From: Pictodentalium vernedei
Taxonomy: Eukaryota > Mollusca > Scaphopoda > Dentaliida > Dentaliidae
Assembly: GCA_031216915.1 (NCBI GenBank)
Contig: CM062289.1
Location: forward strand, 246,203,187-246,267,186
Direction: 5' to 3'
DNA: 64,000 nucleotides
Made by a program: the position numbers and the translations under genes. Of the stretch, positions 11,004 through 21,877 are shown piece by piece. Below the pieces are notes generated by a model. That model worked only from the letters and a program-made list of their open reading frames with translations. It searched no databases and was not told the origin of the DNA. How positions within the stretch are numbered: position 1 is the stretch's first letter; each line of letters opens with the position of its first letter.

Positions 11004-12420
11004 TTAAGGGGAGACAAAGGTCTCTACCTGATGATTCCAGCGAGTGGCGAAAAGGTCGACAAGAGGACCGCTCGCAAATCGTCTGAAACACTGACCGATG
11101 CAGCATCCATTTGGTGGGAAGGACACTGTCCCGTCGGAACAGGGAGTCTGCTTGGACGTTGAAACGTCCGGGAATGTGCCGAATGGCCACCCGAGCATTT
11201 ACATCCCACCTTAACAGCAGAAGATCGATACATGGGAATCGAATGCGTGTCATCTTGATTCCAGATGTAGGCCACCACTGTCGAATTGTCCGAAAGAAGC
11301 AGGACTGTGTGATTCGACAGGTGAGAGATCCACTGCTGAAAACTGAACAGAAGAGCAAGGAGCTCCTTCTGGTTGCTATGAAGGGCCATATGCTTGCTGT
11401 CCCACTCGCCGTGAGTAGACAAACCGAGAGGATCCTTCGTCGCACCCCAGCCCCGATCGCTGGAATCCACAATAAGGATGCGGTCAGCCGAAGGAAGATC
11501 CAACGGGACACCCTGAGTCAACCAGGGAACATCGGCCCAAGGGTGGAGGTGACAAAGCAAGGACCGAGGAATAGAAAGTTCCAGGTTCAGAGGATCCACA
11601 ATCGGATGCCAATGATCCAACAGGAAGTGTTGGAGAGGTCGGACAAACAAGTGACCCAGCAGAATGAGATCTGTCACCGAACCGCAAAGGCCCAGCATCC
11701 GAAGGAAAGTCCTGGCCAAGACCGAGGAGGACCGAAGCAGGTTCTGAGTCAAGGCGGAAAGGATCACCGCCCGAGTATTGGGAACCGACACAACATTGTA
11801 AAAAGTGTCGAAATCCATTCCCAAATGACGAAATTGCTGAGAAGGAAGGAGATCCGACTTCTCGCAATTGACTCTGAAACCCAGCGACGCCAGCAGGCCA
11901 AGCAACCTTTGGACATCGTACTCCAGGACTGCAGCATTGTGGTGCCGTTGGAGGAGGTCGTCCAGGTAGGCCGACGAAGTCACAGCTGACTTAGTACGGT
12001 GAAAAGCGAGCATGTGTGACATCAGATGGGTTTGAAAGACACAATCCCGAAACGAGAACCGAATGTATTTCCGCAACGCCAGGTGAATGGGTACATGGAA
12101 ATAGGCATCCTTCAGGTCCATACTGGCTGCAAAATCGCCCTGATCAATCGACCGTCGAACCGACCTGAAAGTCTCCATACTGAAACGAGGTGCTATGATG
12201 GACTCGTTCAGGATACTCATATCGATGACAGGATGAAACTGACCGTTTTTCTTCGGCACCAAGACAAGTCTCGAGTAGAACCCCGGAGAAAGGGTGTTCC
12301 TGATCACCTCGATCGCCCCTTTCTAGAGAAGACTGTCGATCTCCTGCACCAGAAGGTCCCGACGCTGAGGATTGGAAGGGACCTGAGTCAGGAGGGGCAC
12401 CCGAGATAAACAGGGGTGCC
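11004..12420 (-). pseudogene. Reverse transcriptase-RNase H of DIRS copy 2
   Basis: The main frame is 12307-11024. RT blocks in order are YSRLVLVPKKNGQFHPVIDM, RFSMETFRSV, AASMDLKDAYFHVPIH, AYLDDLLQ (active site) and LGFRVNCEKSDLLPSQQF. The LPFGL-type block expected before YLDD is shortened and unrecognisable, suggesting a small deletion. RNase H follows with VDSSDRGWGA, NQKELLALLFSFQQW and LLLSDNSTVVAYI, which carry the Asp-Glu-Asp residues. Near 11160 the frame shifts: IRHIPGRFNVQADSL continues in one neighbouring frame and GPLVDLFATRWNHQVETF in another. DIRS elements lack protease and integrase, as here. Confidence 0.9.
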
Positions 12421-12589
12421 GACGGAAGGACAGTCGCAGACCTGATTGGATGATGTTGAGGATCCAATGGTCCGACGTATCTCTGTCCAATGGTCGAAAA
12501 ACAGCGACAGCCTTCACCCGCCTGGAGGCAAATCAAGGTGAGGACCTTCATTTGTGGCCTCGATGAGACTCCCAGAGGAGAAACCACCC

Positions 12590-15174
12590 CCTAGAGAAGC
12601 AACAGAGTCCGGAGACTTTCCTCCCTGAGGCTGCCAGCAAGCTTGGCCGTGTCGGCGTTTTTTCTGAGCAGAAGAGCGGATGGAGACAAAGGCATGGCCG
12701 ACGCAGTTGGGCGCTTGGCGGGCCTGGAACTGCCACCACCCGCAGCAGCAGGTTGGTCCAGCTGTCGTAACAAAAGCTGATCCTTCGATTGACGAATAAC
12801 CTCACGACGGACAGCTCCCACAGAACCATGGAACAGCTGAGGTCCAACCAAAGAGGCAGACCTCAGAACAGCACGCTGTTCAGAAGGAAGGGATGGAGAA
12901 GTGTCCAACACTGCAACCCGGTGTGCAAGCTCCTAATTAGCCGTGTTGTAGGCATGAGTGTGTGTCAGGTTCATAAGAGCCTGAGATAAAACAGGCAAAG
13001 GTGCCTGAGCATCATCAAACTCCCCTGACGGAAAATAGGTAGCCAGGGCAGTGACGACGTGATCCACAAGAGACAACATGCCTAGCATCTCTCGGGACAG
13101 GCCCACCATGGATTCAACTACCGACATCGGGAGAATTGCCGACTTAGGCTTAGTTAACCCGAGGGAAGAAGAATCCTCGTCCACAGTAGTCAACCCTTGG
13201 AAGACTGTTGGACAGACGGATTCGTATAAAAGCATCAGATCATGGAAAGAAAGAACCCTTCAGGGCCTTGGAACGCATTTTGGAATCCAGTCCCTGGAAG
13301 GACTCAACAACCTGAGCCGATTGCAGAGGGCACAAAAACCCAGACCTAGAAGGCTCGACAGGGTTGCGGTGCTCCAGAGGACTGCGGCCGGACGGTCACT
13401 GATGGCTGGTCTGAAGGCTGAATGTCTGGCAATAAGCAAAAAACAAAATCTAAAGCCTGCCCCAAGACTGACGAGGGGGGGGGGGGGGGGCTGTCGCCTT
13501 CAAGCAAATTGTCATCCTCTGCAGCAGAAGAGACGTAGCCCAACTCGGGCTGACCAGCGGAAACCTTCTGTGAATGCTGAACAGCATCCAAATGGCCAGG
13601 CGAGGAATCTCTGCGACTGACCAAAGGAGGTTGCACCTCAGGAGGCACAGGGAAGCCAACTTGAGGGTTGCTAGAAAGCAAACGGGAGAGCGCCAGAACG
13701 GCCTGCCTCAGACCACCTGAGACTCTGTCGGAGCAGCCGGAGGACAGTCCCAAGAGTGAAGCCCAGGGGCATTCACTGACCTTTGCAAAACAGAAGGCCA
13801 TGCATGCAAATCCTCTAGAGAGACCGACGGCGTTCGTTGATTGGTAGCTGGACCTGCGACACGATGAGAAGACACCGGAGGATTGTCCCAAGAATGACAG
13901 GAACCTGCCATTGGCCTCTGCAAGACAGAAGGCCCCAACTGCCCATCCTCTGCGACTGACGACAAGCATCGATCGACAGCCAGACTTAGGACACAATGAG
14001 AAATCACCGGAGAAGGTGATGTCACTGGCCTCTGCCGAACAGAAGGTCCTGGTTGCCAATGTCCCAGCCCCATCCTACTATTTATTTATTTATTTATTTA
14101 TTGATGTTTAAGGTCACATATTTATGCACAATGGCTAATCATGACCGTGACAGTTTTACGGGTGGAGGAAGCCGGAGTACCCGGAGAGAACCAGCGAGCA
14201 ACGACGAGCAGCTGCCAGCTCCCCAACATCGTAACTCGCGTTAGATTGGTTGGAGACATGCGCACCATCGACGTGCAGTACGCCATAGTACACGGCGTCA
14301 TCGTGCCCCCACGCGGGCAATGGAGATGAAGTGTCTTGCCCAAGGACACAACGCGGTTGCCGCAGGTGGGATTCTAACCGAGGACCTCTCGGCTTGCAGC
14401 CTTCACCTCTACCAACTGAGCCACCGCGCTCCCCCCCATCCTACTAGTCGGCTCACCAGCAGGGGAAGGCAGAACAACAAACGATTCGCCCGAGGAATGA
14501 GGAATCGCTGCCGAAGCGACCAAGCATCCCAACTGGCCAGGAGCAAACCTAGCCAGATGAGATGGGGCTGCCAGCAAATTCATACAGCTTCGCTGAGAAG
14601 ACAGGGAAGGCTGGGAGCCCTGTGACACACCACCAGAAAGCCCCCCGAGACTGTATACCATCCCCAGAAGAGATGGCAGAAGCACTATCATGCAAGATAG
14701 GAACAACATGAACAATTTCTTGAGCAACTGCAGATGATGCAGGCGGCAAATCGGAGAGAGCGACCAAGCTGACCTCGGAAAAACTCTCAATGAAAACAGT
14801 CACATCAAGGATGACCATGGGAGCCAAAGGAAGGGAGACCGCAGTCCCCACTTCAGGCGTCCCAGCACCAGCACCGCCAACAGTTGCGGGGGAACTTGCT
14901 ACCGAAAAAGGCTGCCCAACATCCTGAGTGACAGAGTCACCACATGCACTCTCAGAAATATCCAAGCAGGCACAGCTACCTTTGCCCGAGAACGAGGGGA
15001 TCTAGCTCTGGTTAGAACCACCTTGTGAACGGAAGCCCAGAACTTGGAAGACCAAACCCCATAAACACCACAGGGATGAGCCTGAGAACAACTGTTGCAA
15101 GTGACACAAGTACTGTGAACATCATCGACATGTTTCACCCGCATACAAGAAGGACAAGGGAGTGTTTTCGGCAT
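12590..15174 (-). pseudogene. gag-like ORF of DIRS copy 2, split by a SINE
   Basis: It starts at 15174 with MPKTLPCPSCMRV, followed by HSTCVTCNSC, a Cys/His-rich start typical of DIRS first ORFs. It continues at 14965-14549, is interrupted by a SINE at 14081-14433, then runs through 14059-13346 and 13235-12933 (with VVESMVGLSREMLGML) and 12911-12591 (with SASLVGPQLFHGSVGAVRRE). A 14-base G run at 13477-13490 lies in a frame-switch zone. The repeated EVSEC/ASFCLAEA-like units around 14000-13700 suggest internal short repeats. The function would be nucleic-acid binding and packaging; the ORF is broken. Confidence 0.75.
14068..14446 (-). mobile_element. tRNA-headed SINE with 13-bp target duplication, inserted in DIRS gag
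   Basis: The SINE body is 14081-14433, reading on the minus strand from a tRNA-like head to a (AAAT)n tail. The target duplication CCCCATCCTACTA is perfect at 14068-14080 and 14434-14446. The head carries an A-box-like TGGCTCAGTTGG and a B-box-like GGTTAGAATCC on the minus strand. The body includes GCCAAAACTGT-type, CGTCGATGGTGCGCATGTC and GGTTCTCTCCGGGTACTCCG segments shared with the other copies. The insertion postdates DIRS copy 2. Confidence 0.92.
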
Positions 15175-15404
15175 TGTCCAAAAAGGTGACAGAATAATTT
15201 CTTGTGAGAAAAATCCCCAGAAATAATCTAAAGATTCAAGCTTCCCACTGGTGGAAAACGATCAACGTCGGTCGCGGTTTCGAGCGCGGAAAACGCTAGA
15301 TAAGCAAAGATAACAAAAGCTAAAATGAGCACAAATATAAAGAAAAACACAACAATTTTGAGCTTAAGGAAAGGATACAATAATCATAGAGAGTTATTCA
15401 AGTT

Positions 15405-15541
15405 CTTCTCAAACAACTTTTGCACTCTTCCACTTTTCCAACTTGTTTGAAAAAATTATTAGCTTGAGTTAGTTCCGAAGTAGGGCTTGCACTTACGTTA
15501 CAGCCAATTGTAAACAATTGTGAGTAGGTTGAGAAGAAATT
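15405..15541 (+). repeat. Right inverted terminal repeat of DIRS copy 2
   Basis: Reverse complement of 9030-9170, with GCACTCTTCCACTTTTCC, AGTTCCGAAGTAGGGCTTGC and ACTTACGTTACAGCCAATTG. It ends at AAGAAATT. Confidence 0.92.
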
Positions 15542-15792
15542 CCCTGGCCGTAACTCTCATTGCTGTAAAGAATGTATTTACAAAAGTGCAGAGAATCTTG
15601 GCTCTTGTTGAGCGAACTCAACAAATTGTGACAAATTCCATCCCCAGACCAGATGTGTTAACATTAGAGATGGAATGAGGTCAGACTTTTAAGGCAAAAA
15701 CCTGTTCGATTGAAAACTAAACAATGGATACAGATCCAACAAATTCGACATGTGACGTACATCTTTCTCCAGACACTACTGGACAAGCAACC
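15542..15792. other. Intron between DIRS copy 2 and the palindromic-motif array
   Basis: No exon, RNA gene or clear repeat copy is seen. Confidence 0.45.
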
Positions 15793-16255
15793 CATTAAAA
15801 CACCAAAAACCATTATTTTTACCCATTAATTCTTGTAATGAAAAAAGTAATGGCTGGGTAATGAAACCATTAAAATTGCTCAATTTAATGGTCATTGTCA
15901 TGTTTGGCCATTAAATTTGCCATTAAATATGGTCTTCATAATTTTCATGCCCATTAACACCCATTAAAATCTGTAATGACTTTGTTTAATGGCCATGATT
16001 TGGTTTTACACTCATGGCCATTAAATAAAATTAGATAAATTAATGCCCATCATACTATCATAAAGCATTTTTAATGGGCATTAAGCAAACCCATGTTGAC
16101 AATCATAGATTTCAAAAGAATTAATGGCCATTAAACCATTTTAAATAAAAGAAATCACCCAGAATGGTTTTTAATGGCCATTAAATTGTAGCTCCAGTGA
16201 GGTAGAAAAATTCATGGGCATTAAAATATTGTAGATCTTTCAATGACCATATGAA
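15793..16255. repeat. Array of TTAATGGCCATTAA-like palindromic motifs, copy 1
   Basis: About a dozen variants of a 14-bp palindrome lie within 460 bp, for example TTAATGGCCATTAA, TAATGGGCATTA, TAATGCCCAT, TTAATGGTCATT and CCATTAAAAT. Spacing is irregular (about 20-60 bp) and spacer sequence is not repeated, unlike a satellite. The array starts next to CACTACTGGACAAG (15774-15787). Its inverse, CAGTAGTG, closes the second array at 22905. No coding is seen. Confidence 0.75.
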
Positions 16256-17585
16256 TAACCAATGTTTAAAGGTTTATCATATCGATTTGACAATTTATTG
16301 AAATTCTCTTTCATAAAAAGTACCAGTACTGAAATAAATACATTTCCCCATGTACATCATCTATTCACAACCTACAAGTACTAGCATATTTGGTTGTAAA
16401 TAAATGTTCAGCAATCACAATATTCCTTTGATTTTGTTACAATAATACCCTAACTTATATATTATTGCTTGGAAAGTGCAATGTATACCCAAAAATGGAA
16501 TCAAATGCTAAATTTAAATGTACATGTACTACAAACTTGCCTCTTAGGAATTTTTATATTCATTACACCCCTCAAAATTTGTCTACGCCAATCATTGCTG
16601 TAGAAGAAGCTGTTTTCTACAGCAAAATTTCCTTTAAAATTGCCTTAGAAAAATATGTCCGGCAAAGAAACAAAACTTGCAGGTAGGGTGCAGTTTACAC
16701 TCTTAACCCTTAAGGGCCAAGACAGTTGCTCTAAATTGACACCTGACCACAGCAAGCTCACATCCAGTGGCTTACATGTAGCAGTGATTTCTAGTCAAGT
16801 CACTGCCAAGACTTGACTAGAAAACACTGCTAGATAATTTGTCTATTGTCATTGGACCAATCTTAATGAAACTTGGTATGGACGATGAAGGCCGGGTACT
16901 CCTACTAGTAATTTAGATGCAATTAAACAGGTCAAGGGAAGGGAAGCAATAATGCTTATTTACTCTGGTAAGTCTGCCGATTTGAACTAAAAATCTATGA
17001 AGTATTGGTTGATATATCATGGCTGCTTTATGGCAGCCATGATTTGATTTCAAAACCTAAATACAACTGGCATACAACAAGAGATCAGAACTGTTTATAT
17101 AATGGGAACATTTTGCAAGCACAATCTAGGATATTCTATCTCAGACATTTGCAGAGCATTTCTCTTTGGGAGAATCCACCACCATTAAAATTAAGGATCA
17201 ATTGTAATCATTTGGTATGTACTAATACTAAACTGATACATTTGACCTTAAAATGATTAAATAAATGATCTCTTATCTAGATCATGTATTCTAATGTTTA
17301 CCAATGACCACCAGAGAAAAATAATTTCCCACTGCCACACTAAAAATAGGTCAAGTATATATCTCTTCACTTTGTATTATATCTCTGAGAGTCTGATCTT
17401 TTTTCCATGTCAGTTCAATGTGACAATTTTGATGAAACCATGTTCATTAATTAGTTTTAAGTAGGCCAAATCTATTTGTGAGAAAAAAAGAAACCTGTGG
17501 AAACCCCGGGAAGTGAGGCAGTGCTTGTTTACTGTGGTCAACAAGTTCTGTATTACTGGTAAAATAGGACCCAGTCACCAATGCT
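16256..17585. other. Intron with a TTAA-flanked hairpin but no exon
   Basis: Mostly unique AT-rich sequence. TTAACCCTTAAGGGCC at 16705-16720 resembles a piggyBac-like end. A hairpin of AGCAGTGATTTCTAGTCAAG against CTTGACTAGAAAACACTGCT lies at 16780-16831, and a small palindrome (CATGGCTGC...GCAGCCATG) at about 17018-17042. The same hairpin family recurs at 24675-24742 and 25353-25406. No reading frame resembles a known protein. Confidence 0.5.
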
Positions 17586-17804
17586 CAGGGCTCGCCTTGA
17601 GTAAAATGGTCGGGGCCTAAAAAAAGTGCCCCACATATTGAGGTCGGGGCCTTTTCGGGGCTGATTTTCCATTTTGTCCATTATTGTTAGCGCTTTTTTG
17701 TGGAAAATGTCGGGGCTTGAAAAAAAGCCCCCAGCAAGTGCTCCTCGGGGCTGATCTCGGGGCCTGGGCTGATCAGCCCCGACTCAAGGCAAGCCCTGAA
17801 TGCT
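17580..17804. mobile_element. hAT-like MITE, 213 bp, with 6-bp target duplication
   Basis: The element at 17586-17798 has ends CAGGGCTCGCCTTGAGT and the reverse complement of ACTCAAGGCAAGCCCTG, with one mismatch. AATGCT flanks it directly on both sides (17580-17585, 17799-17804). The interior repeats TCGGGGC and palindromic CAGCCCCG blocks. CAGGG ends suggest the hAT superfamily, although 8-bp duplications are more usual there. No transposase is present. Confidence 0.85.
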
Positions 17805-17811
17805 TAGGGTG

Positions 17812-17913
17812 GAAGTCCTCTAAAATTGGGTATAAATGATTGACTAAACTTGACTTTATCTCCATGTTGCGGTTATGATTAGCCATTGTGCATAAATATG
17901 TGACCTTAAACAC
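17812..17913 (+). mobile_element. 3' fragment of a second SINE (or LINE) family
   Basis: GTCCTCTAAAAT, GACTAAACTTGACTTTATCT and CCATGTTGCGGT lead into the shared tail GCATAAATATGTGACCTTAAA and CACCAAT. The same upstream block and tail occur at 21046-21160. The head differs from the tRNA-headed SINE while the 3' tail is the same. Its (AAAT)n run was split by the SINE at 17920. Confidence 0.7.
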
Positions 17914-18298
17914 CAATCAGGGGTGCGGTGGCTCAGTTGGTAGAGGTGCAGGCTGCAAGCCGAGAGGTCCTCGGTTAGAATCCCACCCGCGGCAACCGCG
18001 TTGTGTCCTTGGGCAAGACACTTCACCCCGATTGCCTACATGGGGGCACGATGACGCTGTGTACTGAGGCGTACTGCACATCGATGGTGCGCATGTCTTC
18101 AACCAATCTAACTCTGCATGTGCTGCGGTGCAGAGTTACGATGTTGGAGAGCTGACAGCTGCTCGTCGTTGCTTGGTGGTTCTCTCCGGGTACTCCGGCT
18201 TCCTCCACCCGTAAAACTGTCACGGTCACGATTCGCCATTGTGCATAAGTATGTGTCCTTAAACATCAATAAATAAATAAATAAATAAACACCAATCA
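17907..18298 (+). mobile_element. tRNA-headed SINE inserted in the tail of an older element
   Basis: The body is 17920-18285. TAAACACCAATCA is duplicated at 17907-17919 and 18286-18298. The tRNA-like head has an A box TGGCTCAGTTGG (17929-17940) and a B box GGTTAGAATCC (17973-17983). It is followed by TGTCCTTGGGCAAGACACTT and the common body, then GTGTCCTTAAACATCAAT and (AAAT)n. This is the only plus-strand copy here with a clean duplication. Confidence 0.9.
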
Positions 18299-18897
18299 AT
18301 AAATAAATATTTAAAAACCCATTGTCCTGTGTCAGGTGAGTGCCTCGGGCCCCTTGGAGCCTCTTGTTTTGTTTATGTCCCTGGTATTGTGTTCCATCTG
18401 AAATAATGTAAAGGGATCAAGACAAAATCGTTCTATTCTGTTCTTCCTGTGTTAATGGGTAGAGTGCAGGAAGTTCATATTTGAGCCTAAGTGCATGACC
18501 CACATTTTAAATGCTTCTTATTTCCTCCATATTACCTTTTTTAAGTGAAATTACTCAGTCTGTATAGATTTTCTTTGTAACAATTCATATTGGAGAGTGC
18601 CTATGAGCAGTTGGGTACTCTCCCATGAATTCTTACAAGGCAAAGGCGCATGAACAAATTTTGATGCCCAAATATAATTTAGTACTCTGCCAGTTAATAA
18701 ATCCAGGTCCTGGTACCATGTTTAATGAAACAATGTTCTCCAAAACAGCTTTGCAAGAAATGATGGACCTGGTTCTATTATTACACAGCCATGCAGTGTA
18801 AATAAATGAACGTTAATTGCTGCCTTTGATCTTCAAAATGTTTTTTCCTATCTTTTGATCATGAGGTGCCTCAGTTATTGACACCATATACCTAACA
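18299..18897. other. Intron, mostly unique, with one degenerate hairpin
   Basis: GAGAGTGCCTATGAGC and TACTCTCCCATGAATTC around 18593-18640 match a hairpin family seen better at 35770-35830. Nothing else was recognised. Confidence 0.45.
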
Positions 18898-20095
18898 TAC
18901 CGTACTGACCCGTGTCGAAGCCCAGGGGGTGCCTGCAGTGGATAAATTGCAAAGTGTGTGTGTGTGGGGGAGGAGAGGGGTTGGGCTTCGGGGCGAGTAA
19001 TGTAACAGTGCTTGCAAGCCGTGTTGGGATGCGTCGGAAATTGGGGATATAAGACAAGTATCCACTGGGTATGTTACGTTTTTTTGGAAACCGCCCACCA
19101 ATTTTATAGAATTTGCTTTAAAAATTCTCATAATTATCTTGTACATACGTTTCATTTTCAGATTTGGGGTTTTAATCCTCAATTTAATGAATAAAACAAA
19201 CAGAAAACCATGCGGTATTGTTTTCATTTTTTGTACAGGTTGTTCTCGAAGCCAGAAATGGACGTAAGTATGTCAATCAACACTGCAAACCACCCCGTTG
19301 AAAACAGACAAACATAGACTGTTTAAAAATAGCTGTTTTTTTTAAAATATGTACATTTATTACGAATAAAACAAAATATAGCTTCACACAAAATCAATAA
19401 AAAAAATCATAATATGAAGACCAGATAAAAATTTACACAGCGGAATATGAATAACAAAATAGTTACCTCCCTTGTCAAAATTCAAAAAATTTATTTTACA
19501 CTGAAAGTCATAACTTCACATGTTGCAGAGCATGATGAAATGATAAATGAGCATGTTTTATTGAACCAATAAGTCATAAATCATATCCCTGGTTATATTG
19601 TTATATAATTCTCAAATACCAGAGTTGTAATTATTTTTAATTTTTAATTACCACTTTCTCATTAATTTCTGAACACCCGTTTTCACAGTGAGTTGTGCAC
19701 GCTCGAAAGTGGCAGTGTTCTTTCACAATGAGTTGTGCACCGCTTATAATGTGGCAGTGTTCAATCAGTATCTTTCTGATGATATTCAACCACTGTGAAA
19801 ACTGTATGATGTGGGCGTGTTTCAGACAACTATTGACAGCAGCCTGCACACTCATTTGAAACAAGTGACAGCTTCCAAAAACGAGGTCGACAAAAAAATA
19901 AACAAGACAATTTTGCTTGGGATATATAATTTTTTAATAAAGACTTATTACACTGAACACAGACATAATGTATTACACAAAAGACGAATTTAACAACACG
20001 AACACTTCAACTCCAAAAAAATATACATAACACAGTATTACAGTTCTATTTGGTAAGTACAGTGTTGCAACAAGTCAACTGTTTTTCCATTTGAA

Positions 20096-20470
20096 TCTTG
20101 ATGCCTGTATATTTATTTATTATTGGTGCTTAAGATCACATATTTCTGCACAATGGCTAACCATGACCGTGACAGTTTTATGGGTGGAGGAAGCCAGAGT
20201 ACCCGGAGAGAACCACCGAGCAACTGTCAGCTCCCCAACATACCAACTCCACACAAGCAGGGTTAGCATGGGTTGAAGACAGGTGCACCATCGACGTGCA
20301 GGACGCCTTAGTACACAGCGTCACCGTGCCCCCAAATCGGCAATGGAGTTGAAGTGTCTTGCCCAAGGACACAACGCGGTTGCCGCAGGTGGGATTCGAA
20401 CCGAGGACCTCTCGGCTTGCAGCCTGCACCTCTACCAACTGAGCCACCATGCCCCCTCTTGATGCCTGTA
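20096..20470 (-). mobile_element. tRNA-headed SINE nested in the TA-flanked transposon
   Basis: The body is 20110-20456 on the minus strand. TCTTGATGCCTGTA, 14 bp, is duplicated perfectly at 20096-20109 and 20457-20470. The B box reads GGTTCGAATCC and the A box TGGCTCAGTTGG on the minus strand. It is among the best-matching heads to tRNA promoters in the window. Confidence 0.93.
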
Positions 20471-20568
20471 AATTTGACGTCTTGTCTCAAACAACTTTCG
20501 TCCAATTTGAAACTTGGGGGGTGGGCTTTGACTCGAGTAGGGCACCCTGGTTCACAATTCTGAAAAAG

Positions 20569-20617
20569 CGGGGGGGGGGGGGGGGGGAGGACGGGGGGGG
20601 GGGGGGGGGGGAGGGGG
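20569..20617 (+). repeat. Long G runs with quadruplex potential
   Basis: Two runs of about 18-20 G separated by AGGAC, then GAGGGGG, near the right end of the 18900-20656 transposon. Such runs are prone to length error in assembly. Confidence 0.8.
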
Positions 20618-20658
20618 CTTAATCATGAATATGGGCTTCGACACGGGTCAGTACGGTA

Positions 20659-21045
20659 CCTTTTTTTTTTTTTAAAAAAAAGAAATTTAATTTGCAAATT
20701 GGTGTTACTGTTTTTTGATAAATTAAAAAAGATTTTAATATGGATATCATTGAAACCAGCTTGTTGAGTCAATTCCAATAATATCCATATTTAAATTTGT
20801 ATGATTTTATTGAGAACATTCAGATATTTCAGGCTGGGTTAGCCTTATATTGGTTAAATTTTTGGAATTTTGTTTCTACCATGTTAGACAAAGGGTTATG
20901 TTTGTGCACCATGATTTTTGGCTCCACAAAGATTGGTAATTATATATAAAGTGAAAATAAATTACATTCTGTGCAATATTTGTGCAAGGTGAAATTAATA
21001 AATATTCACACAATTTGTTTCGTTTATTAAACATCTGAGTTTGTC
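20659..21045. other. Intron, AT-rich, nothing recognised
   Basis: It begins with a T/A homopolymer pair directly after the transposon end. No exon or repeat copy was recognised. Confidence 0.45.
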
Positions 21046-21162
21046 CTCTAAAATGGACAACATGGTTATAAATGATAGACTAAACTTGACTTTATCTCCA
21101 TGTTGCGGTCACGATTAGCCACATAATTATGTGACCTTAAACACCAATAAATAAATAAATAA
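21046..21162 (+). mobile_element. 3' fragment of the second SINE/LINE family (copy 2)
   Basis: Matches 17812-17913: TCCTCTAAAATGG, GACTAAACTTGACTTTATCT, CCATGTTGCGGTCACGATTA, then ATGTGACCTTAAACACCAAT and (AAAT)n. The sequence is truncated upstream. Confidence 0.7.
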
Positions 21163-21877
21163 TAAGGTCGTAGGACTAAATTGAAAACTCAGAAGTTTTT
21201 TGAAGTCGCCCCCGGGCCCTGACAGGGATCAGCCGGGTCTAAAACACCGAATTGCGGCTGCCTATAGTTAGTAGCTGGCCCTAAATGTTTTGCCCCCACA
21301 CAAACTTGGCTAACGACAATCCCAAATTGATGTTAGCTCAGTTGGCATGGTGGAGAACAGTTAGGGCTAGACGATCCACCACAAGGAACAGTACTAGGCC
21401 TGAAAATTCTAAATTTTCTGAAGCCTACCCGGTGGGGGGCCGATCACAGGCCTTTGGCACAGAATCATATCAACTGAGCTCAAAATGGCCCATGACCATT
21501 CGTTGTGGTATGCCTGCAAATAAGGCAGCCTGTCATGGTCACTGACTGACTCAACTTGAATGATTGACAGACACTGATTCAGTTGTGCCTGTCATATAAT
21601 GACCAGTGCAATTTCTTATATTAGAACTTTATATAAGCCTGTTCAATTTCTGTATGCTTCAACATAACTAAATTCTTTATATATGACCATTTATTGGAAA
21701 GCTCTCCCTATAGGCACTCTCCCATAAATTGTAATGTGGCAAATCCCCACAGATTGAATAATTTTACTTCAAAGATAATGAAGAGCATCAAAAGAATACA
21801 TAGCCTTTGAAGTACCTACAGTTTGTTTTTAGAGGAAAGTTTTATTTTTAAATCTTATTTTATTAAGAAGAGATTCT
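21163..21877. other. Intron with one hairpin half-copy, otherwise unrecognised
   Basis: CACTCTCCCATAAATTGTAA near 21715 belongs to the hairpin family at 35770-35830. GTTAGCTCAGTTGGCATGG at 21332 resembles a Pol III A box, but no B box follows at the right spacing. No exon was found. Confidence 0.4.

Larger units (their letters stand above)
9030..15541 (-). mobile_element. DIRS-like tyrosine-recombinase retrotransposon, copy 2 (best preserved, 6.5 kb)
   Basis: Inverted terminal repeats at 9030-9170 and 15405-15541 and an internal complementary region at 9362-9453 bound a complete set of DIRS coding regions on the minus strand. These are a gag-like ORF with a Cys-rich start (15174 down to about 12590), reverse transcriptase with YLDD plus RNase H (12420-11004), and tyrosine recombinase (10783-9664). 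AAGAAATT occurs at both outer boundaries (9030-9037 and 15534-15541). Frameshifts, a stop in the recombinase and a SINE at 14081-14433 show that it is inactive. It belongs to a different subfamily from copies 1 and 3, judging by its ends. Confidence 0.93.
18898..20658. mobile_element. Non-autonomous DNA transposon with 27-bp inverted ends and TA duplication
   Basis: The left end CCGTACTGACCCGTGTCGAA plus GCCCA and its exact inverse, TGGGC plus TTCGACACGGGTCAGTACGG, bound 18900-20656, each flanked by TA. TA target sites and length (1.76 kb) suggest a Tc1/mariner/pogo-type derivative. The reading frames inside are short and resemble no transposase. It contains two ~55-bp units with TGAGTTGTGCAC and GTGGCAGTGTTC (19685-19785), a SINE at 20110-20456 and a G-rich run at 20569-20617. 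Confidence 0.82.

Noticed and set aside
11111..11989. 292-codon plus-strand open frame
   Set aside because: It lies antisense to the reverse transcriptase-RNase H of DIRS copy 2, has highly biased composition (Arg, Gln, Lys) and resembles no family.
14141..14329. Open frames reading GVPGENHRATTSSCQLPNIV-like peptides in several places
   Set aside because: They recur only inside SINE copies and appear in both orientations with tail and head always at the same place. They are shadows of the SINE body, not a gene family.
17920..17990. Apparent tRNA gene
   Set aside because: A and B boxes are present, but the sequence is the head of a SINE with body, (AAAT)n tail and target duplication, and a full cloverleaf is not evident.
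21332..21420. Pol III A-box-like TTAGCTCAGTTGGCATGG
   Set aside because: No B box at the usual distance and no match to the other SINE copies; chance or a very old remnant.
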